From contig JAEUUI010000026.1 in the NCBI GenBank assembly GCA_016786585.1, forward strand, positions 1 to 64,000: a stretch of DNA of 64,000 nucleotides, read 5' to 3'. Below the pieces are notes generated by a model, which made no database searches, was not told where the DNA came from, and saw only the letters and a program-made list of their open reading frames with translations. This DNA comes from Cyclobacteriaceae bacterium (GTDB taxonomy: Bacteria; Bacteroidota; Bacteroidia; Cytophagales; Cyclobacteriaceae). Both the position numbers and the translations under genes were made by a program. This document shows, piece by piece, positions 16,798 to 27,600 of the stretch (positions are counted from its first letter, which is position 1; the number at the start of each line of letters is the position of its first letter).

Positions 16798-18636
16798 CTA
16801 CCGCGCCATGGCAGATAACATTTCCGTTTGATTTGTGCGTGCAGGTTGAAGGTTAGGTAACGTAAGCGTAAATACCGTTCCAACGCCTGCGGTCGATTCT
16901 ACCAGTACCGAGCCATTCATTTTACGAATTGTTTCCTGGAGTATGAATAATCCCAGCCCGGTGCCCTTCGAGTCGTCATGTGCGCGGTAGAACATGTCAA
17001 AAATTTTATCAAGGTGCTGCTGCGCAATCCCGATGCCGTTATCCGAAAATTTGATGATGATTTCGTTCCGCCAAACTGTAACATGCGCTTTAATAAATGA
17101 AACCGATTTTGTTGGATCGGAGTACCGGATGGCATTCGAGATCAGGTTATTGAACAGTACAAGCATGCGGTTATAATCGGAGTAGATACCCGCTTTTTGC
17201 GGATTGTCGATTACAATCTCTTTTTTAATACGTTCGGCGCCAGCCATGTATAAATGATGCTCGAATGTTTCGTTGAAAATTTTCTCTACGTCAAGGGGTT
17301 CTGGTCTTATTTTGAGGATTTTGTTTTTCGAGAAGCTCGCGATCTGTTCAATAAAATCTTCCTGTCGCGAAATGCTCTTCTCCATTTTATCAAAGTAATG
17401 CGCCATTTCAGGAGCTTTGTTTTCGATGCGCATCAGGTTTACAAGTCCCGCCAGCGAGGTGAGGGGTGACCGTAAATCGTGGGCAGTGCTGTACAGGAAA
17501 TGATCCTGCTCTTTGTTCAGCTTCCGGAGTTGTTTGTTTTTTGACTTTAACTCTTTCGACTTTAGCTTGATCTCCCGCATCTGATCTTCGGTTTTACTCA
17601 TCAGGCGCGTAAACGATGCGGTTAACGTGATGATTTCATGCGCGGCATTCTTCAGATTGAGGTCTACCGCGAGGTTAGTTTTTCCCTGCGAACTATTCAC
17701 GAGTCGCGAGAGTTTTGTAATCGGTTCCGACAAGCGCCTCGAAATCCAGTAGCCCGTTAATATTGAAATGAGAATACCGAAGCAAAGTGCGGAGATGTAA
17801 ACAATGCGTGCATGATTTTGCGCTTCGGAGGATTGGCGATAAGCATATTCTGACAATGAAAAGAACCGGTCGCTCAGGTGCTGGGTCAGTTGATTAAGTT
17901 CACTGCGCAAGCCCGCCCCGCTGCTCAGGCCGACCACAATTTGAATTTCGGCCAGCTCCAGAAACAGCCGCTCGTATTCGCGAATGTGAAAAATGGCCTC
18001 CTGGTTGCGATCGGGGTGTGTATTCAGTTCAGTAACCAATGCGGCAGCGCGTTTTTTAAATGAAGCGAGGTAGGTTGTATCGTGCCGGAGAAAAAAGTCT
18101 TTCTCGTGCCTGCGAAGAAAAAGAATTTTTGCGATGTCAATTCCCAAGTCGGCTTCTTCCAGCTTATGTGCATGCTCACGCATTCTTCCTTCCAAGCCGT
18201 AATCTTTAAAGCCTTTTTTAAAAAGCAGGGTTTCAAGGGAATTAAACTTTTGATTGTAGCGTGAAACGGTGCTGTCGATGGAGCGAAGGGTTTGATCGAT
18301 TGTATAGGTTTTATTGGCACCCTGTTTTTGCAGGTCGGATATCTTTGTATGAATCTGACGATTAAGGCTGTCTCTTCTTTTTAGAAAAACACTTGAATGG
18401 GTTTCAAAATATTGCTTGTTAATCATTTCCACATTGAAAAAATCGTTGTCGGACTTGATCAGGTTTAATGTAAAAATTTCGAGCTGGTTTACGTCTGTGT
18501 TGATGCGTGCAATCTGAAGGGTTCGATCAAGTGTATAGAGCGATACAATCGCCAGTACCAGGATAAGCGAAGTAAGAAACAAAAAACTGGCTACCATCCG
18601 GCTGCGGATGGAGTTGATTTCAAACAGCTTGAACAT
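16798..18636 (-). CDS. Membrane sensor histidine kinase with HBM-like periplasmic domain
   Basis: 612 residues. Membrane segment 1 at about 14-34, a long all-helical periplasmic domain, membrane segment 2 at about 275-297, HAMP, coiled coil, HisKA and HATPase. The periplasmic part contains FLRRHEKDFFLRHDTTYL, the signature of helical bimodular (HBM) domains otherwise best known from chemoreceptors that bind small organic acids. Kinase boxes: H-box YSTAHDLRSPLTS, N-box NNLISNAIRYSD, G1 SDNGIGIA, G2 GTGLGLFI. No receiver domain is fused and no response regulator gene is adjacent, so its partner is elsewhere. Confidence 0.88.
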   Translation of the reverse strand: MFKLFEINSIRSRMVASFLFLTSLILVLAIVSLYTLDRTLQIARINTDVNQLEIFTLNLIKSDNDFFNVEMINKQYFETHSSVFLKRRDSLNRQIHTKISDLQKQGANKTYTIDQTLRSIDSTVSRYNQKFNSLETLLFKKGFKDYGLEGRMREHAHKLEEADLGIDIAKILFLRRHEKDFFLRHDTTYLASFKKRAAALVTELNTHPDRNQEAIFHIREYERLFLELAEIQIVVGLSSGAGLRSELNQLTQHLSDRFFSLSEYAYRQSSEAQNHARIVYISALCFGILISILTGYWISRRLSEPITKLSRLVNSSQGKTNLAVDLNLKNAAHEIITLTASFTRLMSKTEDQMREIKLKSKELKSKNKQLRKLNKEQDHFLYSTAHDLRSPLTSLAGLVNLMRIENKAPEMAHYFDKMEKSISRQEDFIEQIASFSKNKILKIRPEPLDVEKIFNETFEHHLYMAGAERIKKEIVIDNPQKAGIYSDYNRMLVLFNNLISNAIRYSDPTKSVSFIKAHVTVWRNEIIIKFSDNGIGIAQQHLDKIFDMFYRAHDDSKGTGLGLFILQETIRKMNGSVLVESTAGVGTVFTLTLPNLQPARTNQTEMLSAMAR

Positions 18637-18762
18637 AGCGAACAGGTTTGCTAAGAGGCTGCAAATTTCGGTGCTTGTATTTAATCGGCCCTGATGGGCT
18701 TGTTACCTTATTGTTATAAGCGCACGAAGCAGTGTACGGATTTGATAATACGGCATGTAAGA

Positions 18763-19959
18763 TTACTGCTTGTCTTTCTTTTTCCGGGTGCGATCTTTTT
18801 TCTTGTCGTTCTTGACGTCTTTTTCATCCTTCTTCCCGAAGATTTTTTGAAGGAAGGTTTTCTTTTCCTTTTTCTTCTTCTCGACTGATCCTATGTTGAT
18901 GTCGTTGTCGATTGATGGCTGCAGTGCATTGATGAATGCGTTTTGCAACACATTGGCAATGGTTACCCAGATGTTTGCCTTCGGATCGTCAAGTCGGCCT
19001 TCGAACGGAATTTTTGTTGCAAACTGATCTTTCGGCTGATTCTCCAGCACTTCACTGGCACCCCCGGCAAGTCCTTCCCAGATTTTTCTGAAAATGTTGT
19101 CTTTTTTGTCTTCCGGGCCATACACATCTAATCCCTGTACAATTGGCTTCACATATCCCGTAAACGCTCCTTGCTTGGCTGCTACTTCGGTGTACATGCC
19201 AAAGGTTCCTTTGTTTACATCGATGTTTGCATAGGCTTTGAAAAAATCGTTTAACAAAACCAGGTTTGTGTTCTTCAGTTCGGCATTCATATCAAATGTT
19301 GGTTTATCGGCCAACGGATTGAGTTTGAGGTTGAAGTCGAGCGTACCTTCATAAATGTCAGCATCCGCGCGAACGGTTGCCGGCAGCAGCACGGTGGAAT
19401 CGTAACTGTTTTTAAGGTTGAGGGCGAGTACGTTTACATCGGTCATGTTTACATCAACTTTTGGCGAAGAGAACTGGTCGATGTACTGAATTTTTCCGTG
19501 ATTGATCTCGAACCGGTTTACTTGCAGCGGCATGAAATCGTCAAGGAGCTTGCGAAAATCTGTTGAGTCGTTCCGTAAATCCTTGGGTTCTACTTTGTCT
19601 TTCGAAAATCGCAGAGTAGGTTTTTCAAATACAAGTTCACCTACGATGGAGCCATGAAAAAGTGCTTTCCATTCAACCGAAAGATCGATTTCCTGTGCCG
19701 AGAAGAAATGCGTTTGCTTTTTGGTAACGGTATCGACTTTATTCAGGTAGATGCTGTCAATCACGTACGCGCCCCGGATAATTGCCAGGTCGATGTCTTC
19801 GATGTGGCCGTAATAACCGTTCATATTCGCCAACGTCTTGTTCGCGTATCGCAATACAACGTATGGAAGAATGAGTCTCACAATAATCAAGACCCCTAAC
19901 ACGATCAGCAGAATTTTTACGGGTTTCCGGAGGAAGAACTTCTTTTTAGCGCGCGCCAT
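18763..19959 (-). CDS. AsmA-like / DUF748 envelope protein
   Basis: 398 residues: a cationic N-terminus, one membrane anchor (about 14-34), then a long beta-rich periplasmic domain with repeated strands of the AsmA/DUF748 kind (GELVFEKPTLRFSKD, RFEINHGKIQYID, DVNMTDVNVLALNLK). The last 45 residues are extremely Lys/Asp-rich (KKKDEKDVKN and similar). AsmA-like proteins are bridge-like lipid-transfer or outer-membrane homeostasis factors; this short form may be a partial version of that fold. It is monocistronic as far as seen, between the HBM kinase and the permease. Confidence 0.75.
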   Translation of the reverse strand: MARAKKKFFLRKPVKILLIVLGVLIIVRLILPYVVLRYANKTLANMNGYYGHIEDIDLAIIRGAYVIDSIYLNKVDTVTKKQTHFFSAQEIDLSVEWKALFHGSIVGELVFEKPTLRFSKDKVEPKDLRNDSTDFRKLLDDFMPLQVNRFEINHGKIQYIDQFSSPKVDVNMTDVNVLALNLKNSYDSTVLLPATVRADADIYEGTLDFNLKLNPLADKPTFDMNAELKNTNLVLLNDFFKAYANIDVNKGTFGMYTEVAAKQGAFTGYVKPIVQGLDVYGPEDKKDNIFRKIWEGLAGGASEVLENQPKDQFATKIPFEGRLDDPKANIWVTIANVLQNAFINALQPSIDNDINIGSVEKKKKEKKTFLQKIFGKKDEKDVKNDKKKDRTRKKKDKQ

Positions 19960-20212
19960 AGCTTAACAATCCCAAGTTTTTTGCGAGTGTGTTCTAAAGC
20001 TGTGCCAGCACAGAATCCGCTTCATCCGATCTGTCAGGGCTCCAGGTGGGGAGATTAGTACTCAATCCCACCAAAAACTTCCTGCCGGGTAGGATTTTGA
20101 AAAACAACGGTATGCCGCCTGTATTGCAGACTTGGCCACAACTGTAAATCCTGTTTTTTTCTGCCGATAATCCGGTAACTCGAATAGTCAAACGCTATCA
20201 AAATCTCCGGTT

Positions 20213-22624
20213 ATGAACAATTTTTTAAAGCCCGCCATCCGGCATCTTTTCAATAATAAGATTCATGCGTTGATTAACCTGTTCGGTCTGAGTCTCGGGT
20301 TAACGGTGAGCATTTTCATTTACCTGTTTGTTCAGGACGAGGTTTCGTATGATTCATACATCCCCGGCTATGAAAACGTCATCAGGCTCCAGACTGACGA
20401 TGTGCAAGGAGATAAAGTTCAAACATGGGCTTCCAGCGAAGGCTATCTTGTTCCAACAATTTTGGGGTTGTACCCGGAAATAGTCGCGGGCACGCGGATG
20501 ATGCCCATTAACAATGACGTGTTGCTGAAATCCGATACGCTTCAGTTTTCGGAAAATAAAGTTTGGGCAGTTGATACAACCTATTTCGATGTTTTCCCCA
20601 TCCCGTTTGTGTATGGCGATGCTGCTACAGCGCTTGATGGCCCGGAAGCCATGGTAGTTTCGGAGTCGCTTGCCATTAAATTTTTTGGAACGGTCAATCC
20701 GTTAGGAAAAATTCTGACTACAGGTGAAAATACGTATCGAATCACCGGAGTAATGAAAGACATGCCAGCAACCAGTCATTTTCATGCAAACGCAGTGATG
20801 TCATTAAAGCGAACCTGGCCTAAGGTTGATGAGTCGCGTAATATCCTGCCGCTATACTCGTACGTTCGTGCAGCAGAAGGGCAGGCGGAAGCGCTTGCTG
20901 CCAAACTTCGGGCAGATTCTCCGAAGATCACAGGTTATGAACGCTCAACCAATCCGAATGATACGCGCATTGATATTAGTACTATTCCGTTATCCGCTAT
21001 CCATCTGCTGAGCCACGCTGAAAAGGAAATTGAGGCAAACGGAAACCAGCAGGTGGTATATATTTTTATTGGTGCGGCAATTCTCATTTTACTGATAGCC
21101 TCGATCAATTACATCAACCTTTCGAATGCGTTGGCTATTAAGCGTGCCAAGGAAATTGCCGTACGAAAGACGATTGGTGCTACGCGTGGTGCGCTGTTCG
21201 GTAAATTTCTACTTGAGTCGTATCTATTCGGGCTGGTGGCTTTCGCGCTCAGCCTGCTTACGGTAGCCGTGTCCATGCCTTGGTTTAACTCGTTGACCGG
21301 AAAATTTTTGAACGTAAGCGTTCTTGCTGCACCTTCATTTTTGCTGGTTGTGTTTGCAGGATGGTTATTACTTGGATTTTTATCCGGATTGTATCCAGCT
21401 ACATTATTGTCGTCTTTCAATCCGGTAAAGGCATTGAAGTCGGGATTTAATGAACGCTCAGGAAAAACTTCGCTGTACCTCAGGCGTACGTTTATCGTAT
21501 TCCAGTTTGCGGTCTCTGCGATGATGATTGTGTGTACGCTAACCATTCAGCGGCAAATGAACTACATCGATGATCTCGACATAGGATTTAAAAAAGAGAA
21601 TGTGGTAGCGTTGGCCTTATCGGGCGATGTTTTCGGAAAGCTTGATCCGTTGCGGCAGGAACTGGAAAAACTGAGCGAGGTTAAATCAGCTTCGGCTATG
21701 TCGGCCGTGCCCGGAAAACGGGTTGTTGTGCTCACTGTTCGAATCCCGGAACTTGCCGGAACCAAACCTACTACGGAAGGAGAGGATGATGGCACACGCG
21801 AGATACGCGTTTTGTCGGTGGACCCGCATGTGGTAAGTACGTTGGGGTTACAGATCAAGGATGGTCGTGATTTTTCGGACATTGGAAATGCTGACAGTGC
21901 GCATGCGTTTATTCTGAACGAAGCTGCAGTTAAGGCCTTTGAGCTTAAGGATCCCGTAGGAAAACCTTTTGAATATAACTTTGGGGTGGAGGTGCCGAAA
22001 AAGGGCCAGGTAATTGCGGTTGTAAAGGATTTTAACTTCGCTTCAGTCCATAATGAAGTAGAACCGCTAATGATGCATATATCACCCTGGTATTCCGTGA
22101 TGTGCGTGAGGATTGAAAGTACTAACACCGAACAAACACTTACTGCAATTGAGAATGCGTGGGACCGCGTTACATCTGCTCCTTTTAATTATTCATTCCT
22201 CGACTCAACCTATGATGCGTTATATAAGGCCGACAAAGCTACTGGTAAGATTGTTTCCTACTTTACGATTCTGGCGATTGTTATTGCTTGTCTGGGGTTG
22301 TTCGGGGTAGTTTCGTTCTTTGCGCGTCAGCGCGTGAAAGAAGTTGGCGTACGGAAAATTTTCGGAGCGTCAACCGGTTCACTGCTAACGCATCTTTCAA
22401 AGGAGTATGTGATCATGGTGATCCTCGGAAACCTGCTGGCGATCTATCCGGCCTGGATGCTGGTGGAACGCTGGCTCAAGCAGTTTGCCTATCGCATCGA
22501 CTTTGAACCGCAAGTGTTTTTATTAACGCTCGTGGGCAGCGCTATCCTGGCGTTCGCATCCATGGTATATGTCATCTGGAAAGTGACCCAGTCAAATCCG
22601 GCAGTTGTGCTGAAAAGCGAATAG
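20213..22624 (+). CDS. ABC transporter permease, MacB/FtsX type (long Bacteroidota form)
   Basis: 803 residues with two MacB_PCD periplasmic modules and two FtsX membrane modules: segment 1 near 20-42, three segments at about 285-430, then a further set at about 680-795. The start FLKPAIRHLFNNKIHALINLFGLSLGL and the recurring RAKEIAVRKTIGAT / RVKEVGVRKIFGAS motifs are typical of the coupling helices. Such permeases act with LolD/MacB-type ATPases in export or mechanotransmission. No ATPase gene is adjacent; the one at 4285 is the nearest in the window. Confidence 0.9.
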   Translation: MNNFLKPAIRHLFNNKIHALINLFGLSLGLTVSIFIYLFVQDEVSYDSYIPGYENVIRLQTDDVQGDKVQTWASSEGYLVPTILGLYPEIVAGTRMMPINNDVLLKSDTLQFSENKVWAVDTTYFDVFPIPFVYGDAATALDGPEAMVVSESLAIKFFGTVNPLGKILTTGENTYRITGVMKDMPATSHFHANAVMSLKRTWPKVDESRNILPLYSYVRAAEGQAEALAAKLRADSPKITGYERSTNPNDTRIDISTIPLSAIHLLSHAEKEIEANGNQQVVYIFIGAAILILLIASINYINLSNALAIKRAKEIAVRKTIGATRGALFGKFLLESYLFGLVAFALSLLTVAVSMPWFNSLTGKFLNVSVLAAPSFLLVVFAGWLLLGFLSGLYPATLLSSFNPVKALKSGFNERSGKTSLYLRRTFIVFQFAVSAMMIVCTLTIQRQMNYIDDLDIGFKKENVVALALSGDVFGKLDPLRQELEKLSEVKSASAMSAVPGKRVVVLTVRIPELAGTKPTTEGEDDGTREIRVLSVDPHVVSTLGLQIKDGRDFSDIGNADSAHAFILNEAAVKAFELKDPVGKPFEYNFGVEVPKKGQVIAVVKDFNFASVHNEVEPLMMHISPWYSVMCVRIESTNTEQTLTAIENAWDRVTSAPFNYSFLDSTYDALYKADKATGKIVSYFTILAIVIACLGLFGVVSFFARQRVKEVGVRKIFGASTGSLLTHLSKEYVIMVILGNLLAIYPAWMLVERWLKQFAYRIDFEPQVFLLTLVGSAILAFASMVYVIWKVTQSNPAVVLKSE

Positions 22625-22627
22625 GTG

Positions 22628-22816
22628 TTACGCGCGCTCTGAAAATCGCAGGTACGTCTCGATGCAAACATCGATCAGTGACTTTTTGTCCAATTGTTGT
22701 TCAGTAACGAAGTGAACAAGTGTGTCGTCATCATTGTATAGCGAGTACATCCGGTTCCCTCCAATATCAACCGCTTTGGCTTTGAAGCGGTCGCCTTTAT
22801 AGTATACGTACTCCAT
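22628..22816 (-). CDS. Small protein of unknown function (62 aa)
   Basis: MEYVYYKGDRFKAKAVDIGG opens an ATG-started frame with balanced, protein-like composition and no membrane segment. The pattern of short beta strands (YKGDRFKAKAV, NRMYSLYND, TLVHFVTE) suggests a small beta-sheet domain. The stop is 3 bp from the permease stop (convergent), leaving just the space for it. Not recognised as a family. Confidence 0.55.
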   Translation of the reverse strand: MEYVYYKGDRFKAKAVDIGGNRMYSLYNDDDTLVHFVTEQQLDKKSLIDVCIETYLRFSERA

Positions 22817-22944
22817 AAAAAAATAAATAGTGGTTGTATAACACGGTTATAAAATTCTGTGCCAAAAATTTTCATGCATGTCATGTGTGATTTTAAACCA
22901 GAACATGTGATATAACAGCTCCAAAGGTTTGTGATAAATGAAAA

Positions 22945-22964
22945 TGTGTAGAATATTTTACACA
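22945..22964. promoter_or_regulatory. Operator-like palindrome upstream of the signalling cluster
   Basis: TGTGTAGAATATTTTACACA is a 20-bp inverted repeat with one mismatched pair, about 90 bp before the REC-PAS-kinase gene and 129 bp before the 62-aa gene. A similar palindrome lies upstream of dps (45464-45483). Confidence 0.35.
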
Positions 22965-23054
22965 CTAAGAAAATGTTCGTTTTTCCATCAATTTGGCCAC
23001 TTTTTAACCGTAAATGCCTAAATTGGATGCTTTTAAAAGCGAAGCATTGGTGCC

Positions 23055-24623
23055 ATGATCCTGATTGTCGATGACAACGCTCAAAATATTTTTTCACTCC
23101 AACAGTTGCTCGAACTTCATAAGTTCAGGGTCGATTCTGCGCCCTCTGGTCAGGAGGCATTAAAAAAAATTCTACAGAACGAATACTCGCTCATTATTCT
23201 GGATGTTCAGATGCCGGACATGGATGGCTTTGAAGTCGCAGAAGCAATTTCGGGCTACAGCAAGTCGAAAGATATCCCGATCATCTTCCTTTCCGCCATC
23301 AACACCCACAAGAAATACATTACAAAGGGCTATGGTTCAGGGGGTGTGGATTATGTGACAAAGCCTTTCGATCCGGATATTCTGCTATTAAAAGTTAAAA
23401 CATTCTATAAGCTTTCAGAGCAGCATCGCAAACTGAATGAAATGGATAAAATTCTGCGCGCAGAGATTGAGGTGCGGAAGAAAGTTGAAAGCGATCTGCA
23501 TGACCGGGTTGAGGAATTGAAGTCGACTCTCGAATCTATTCCGCAGATGGCGTTTAATACGGATGAAACCGGTAAGATTGAATTTGTAAATGAACGCTGG
23601 GCAGATTACAGTGCCGACCGGAAGAATTTCCCGGAAACGGAAGGTATTACAATTTCACAATGCATTGAGGAGGCAATACGTTCTAAGAATCAATTCAAGC
23701 AGGAGGTGAGGATCAAGCCGTTTGGAAGCAATGAATTCCGTTACCACCTGCTGTACATTACTCCGGTAAAAAAGGATAGCGGTTTTCTAAAGTGGGTCGG
23801 CATTTTAACCGATATCCATGAACAAAAAATGGCCTCAGAAGTGCTTGAGCAAAAAGTTCAGCATCGAACTCAGCTTTTGAAGGAAACAAACAAACGACTG
23901 GAAGACAGTAACAATGAGTTGCAGCAATTTGCATTTGTTGCCTCGCACGATTTACAGGAACCCCTGAGGAAGATTCAGGTCTTCAGTGCCATGGTTCGGG
24001 ATGGCGCAACACCTGACAAACCCGAGTTTAAAATTTACCTGAATAAAATTTCGGCCGCGGCAGAGCGCATGCGGAAAATGATTACCGACTTGCTCGATTT
24101 CGCCCGTCCGCCTGAACTGGATGTGTTTCAACGGGCAAATCTGAACAATATTATTGAAGAAGTTCTCAGTGACCTGGAGGTGAAAGTTAAAGCACTTAAT
24201 GCCAGCATTGAGGTGGGTAAACTGGCTGACCTTGACATGGTGCCGGGGCAGATGAAGCAACTCTTCCAGAATCTTATTCTGAATTCACTAAAGTTTACAC
24301 GCCCCGACACTGCACCTGAAATAAAAATTACCGGAGAGTTTATCGATAGTAACTCCTTTACTGCTCCTGCCGGCGATACAGGGGCATACTACCGCATTTC
24401 TGTTTGTGATAATGGTATCGGGTTCGATGAAATCTATGCTGAACGAATCTTCGAAATCTTTCAGCGCCTGAATCAGAAAGATGCTTTTGAAGGATCCGGT
24501 ATCGGATTGTCAATTGTAAAGAAAATTATTGACCGGCATCACGGCCAGATTAGGGCAACCGGGAAAAGAGGAGAGGGCGCTTGCTTTACCTGCATCTTCC
24601 CGGTAACGCATGTGAAACCATAA
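23055..24623 (+). CDS. Response regulator–PAS–histidine kinase (cytoplasmic)
   Basis: 522 residues without membrane segments. REC domain 1-120 (acidic VDD at 5-7, phosphoacceptor D50 in LDVQMPD, TKP near 102), PAS about 155-262, coiled coil, HisKA with H298 in FVASHDLQEPLRK, HATPase with NLILNSLKFT, DNGIGFDE and GSGIGLSIVKK. N-terminal REC before a kinase suggests that phosphorylation by another kinase tunes this one's output. First gene of a run of six same-strand signalling genes. Its kinase module is close to that of the REC-kinase at 32108. Confidence 0.92.
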   Translation: MILIVDDNAQNIFSLQQLLELHKFRVDSAPSGQEALKKILQNEYSLIILDVQMPDMDGFEVAEAISGYSKSKDIPIIFLSAINTHKKYITKGYGSGGVDYVTKPFDPDILLLKVKTFYKLSEQHRKLNEMDKILRAEIEVRKKVESDLHDRVEELKSTLESIPQMAFNTDETGKIEFVNERWADYSADRKNFPETEGITISQCIEEAIRSKNQFKQEVRIKPFGSNEFRYHLLYITPVKKDSGFLKWVGILTDIHEQKMASEVLEQKVQHRTQLLKETNKRLEDSNNELQQFAFVASHDLQEPLRKIQVFSAMVRDGATPDKPEFKIYLNKISAAAERMRKMITDLLDFARPPELDVFQRANLNNIIEEVLSDLEVKVKALNASIEVGKLADLDMVPGQMKQLFQNLILNSLKFTRPDTAPEIKITGEFIDSNSFTAPAGDTGAYYRISVCDNGIGFDEIYAERIFEIFQRLNQKDAFEGSGIGLSIVKKIIDRHHGQIRATGKRGEGACFTCIFPVTHVKP

Positions 24624-24648
24624 TTGTGCTATAACCAGATTCTAAACC

Positions 24649-27600
24649 ATGAGTAAGAATTACAAACGTAACCTGAGAATCGGCTTTGGAGTTTCACTCC
24701 TCATTTTGCTGATTACTTCGGTGGCTTCGTTCATCAGCATTCGGAGTTTGCTTAACAGTGCAGACCTCGTGGATCATACGAATGAAGTTATTATTCAACT
24801 GAATAGTATTGAGGCGGGATTACGCGATGCAGAAGCGGCACAAAGAGGATATCTTCTCACGAAAGATCCGGAATTTCTGCTTCCATACGAAAAGGCAAAG
24901 AAGCGAACTGTGGAAAGCCAGGCTTCTGCGAAGCGGCTCACGACCGATAATTCGCAACAGCAGGCCACCATCGATGAATTAAAACGGCTCATCGACAATC
25001 GCCTGGAGGTGATGCGCAATGTTGTCGCAATATTCGATTCTACTGGCACGATCAGTCTGGTGAACGTTCAGCGTGGTAAAGATTTTACAGATTCAATTCG
25101 ATTGAATATTGAACTCATGAAGTCGCGTGAACAGCAACTGATGCTGGCCCGTACCGAACGCATGAACGTGTTTGCCATGTACACACCCGTATTGATTGTG
25201 GCGGGCGCAATCATCGCTTTAATCATTACCGTTTCGTTCTACTCGCGGGTATCCAGTGATTTCGAAGAGAAATCAAGACTGCAAACCGAGTTGCAGGAGA
25301 AAGACCGTGTTATCACCCAGCGGATTGATATTATTCGCAGTATTGCCGATAAAATCTCCGGAGGGAATTATGCCGTCCGCGTAACAGATGATCAGAGCGA
25401 TGCTTTGGGAAATGTAGCCGGTGCGTTAAATAAAATGGCCACTTCTCTGCAAACGTCCTTCACGCTGTTGTCGGACAACGAATGGTTACAAACCGGTGTG
25501 AACCAGCTGAACGAAGTTATTATCGGGGAGAAGCCATTGAACAAACTTTGCCAGGATATCCTCGAGTTTGTTTGCACATATACAAATAGCCAGACAGGAG
25601 CATTTTATGTGTCAGAGCATGACGATCTGGTGCTTCAGGCCGGGTACGCTTACATGCCGGGCGCTTCAAGCCGGGTGTTTAAAATCGGAGAGGGCTTTAT
25701 CGGTCAGGCGGTTGTCTCTGGTAAGTTAATGGAGTTGAAGGAAATTCCGGAAGAGAGTATTTACATCAGCTTTACATCGGCCAATGCAAAACCAAAGCAT
25801 ATTGTGGCCATTCCGTTGTTTGACGGGTACTCGATCCGGGGCGGAATTGAACTGGCTTCTCTTGGAATATTCTCAGGACGAGAGCTTGAATTTATGAAAG
25901 CTGCAGCCCGCAATATTTCCATTGCAATTACCGTGGCGCAAAACCGCAAGCGCATGCAGGAATTGTTGGAAGAAACGCAATCGCAATCGGAAGAGCTGCA
26001 GGCGCAACACAGCGAACTTGAGAATATGAACAGCGAGCTGGAAGTTCAGGCTGAGAAGCTCCAGGCATCGGAAGAAGAGTTGAGGGTTCAGCAGGAGGAA
26101 CTGAAGCAGGCTAACCAGGAACTCGAAGAACGAAGCCGGTTGCTGGAAGAACGTAACCAGGTGATCACGGAACGGAATTTTGAAATTCAGGCAAAGGCAA
26201 AAGAGCTGGAGCTGACTACCAAGTATAAATCGGAATTCCTGGCAAATATGTCGCACGAGCTTCGTACGCCATTGAACTCAATTTTGTTATTGTCGCGACT
26301 GATGGGAGAGAACACCGAAAAAAATCTGTCATCCGATCAGGTTGAATATGCCCGCGTGATACAAAGTTCCGGACAGGGATTGCTTTCGTTGATTGATGAA
26401 ATACTCGATCTGTCTAAGATTGAATCAGGCAAAATGGAACTGGAGTATATGCCGGTTTCCATGAAGGATATCGGCAAGGAGATGCAGGCGCTGTTTAACC
26501 CGGTAGCGGTTGATAAAGGGATTGAGCTCCGCGTTAAGATTGATAGTACGGTACCGGAGAAAATAGAAACCGATAAGTTACGGTTGGAACAGGTCATCCG
26601 AAACCTGCTCTCAAATGCAATCAAGTTTACAGCTAGCGGTTACGTTTCCCTTGATATAAAATTATCGGATCAGTATCGTGATCATCTTGAGATACTGGTA
26701 AAAGATACGGGCATCGGTATTCCGGAAGAAAAGCAGAAGCTTGTGTTTGAGGCGTTCCAGCAGGCCGATGGGTCGACCCGGAGAAAATACGGTGGCACAG
26801 GACTGGGGCTTTCAATAAGCCGGGAGCTGATAAAATTGCTGGGTGGCGAAATTGAACTGAAGAGTGTTGTTGGGGAAGGAAGCGAGTTTACACTGCATTT
26901 GCCAATTCAGAGAATAGGTTCTCAAAAGCGAATTTTAACTCACAATCCGCTGGAAGACATAATTGAAGAATCTGCAGATGAAATTATACCGGTTCAAAAA
27001 GTAAGCGCGAAATACATCAGCAGCGATATTCCTGAAAATATTCCGGATGATCGGGGGTCTGTTAAGCCAGGTGATAACGTTATGCTGATAATTGAAGATG
27101 ATATCAATTTCGCAAAGTCGTTGCTCGAGTTTACCCGCAAGCGCGGATACAAGGGTGTGGTGGCTGTGCGTGGCGATGAGGGTCTTGAGCTTGCACATCA
27201 GTTGTTGCCGATAGGTATCCTGCTCGACATTCAATTGCCCGTGATGAGCGGATGGGAAGTAATGGATGAGTTGAAGAGCAGCCCGGAAACGCGGCACATT
27301 CCGGTGCATATCATGTCATCGTATGAACTAAAAAGCGAAAGCCTTGTAAAGGGTGCAGTCGACTTCATCAATAAGCCGATGGCGTTCGATAAGATGCAAA
27401 ATATCTTCGAGAAGATTGAGTACGTGCTTACACATCATCCGAAAAAAGTACTGATCGTGGAGGAAAACACCAAGCACGCAAAAGCGTTGGCCTACTTCCT
27501 TGAGACATACGATATTAACCTGGAGGTAAAAACAGGCGTAGCGGATGCGGTGAGTTCACTGAAGCAGGAAAACATCGACTGTGTGATCCTGGATATGGGT

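Noticed and set aside
19994-20191. 65-codon minus-strand frame between the AsmA-like gene and the permease
   Set aside because: It has a non-ATG start, low-complexity composition and no recognisable features; it may be chance.
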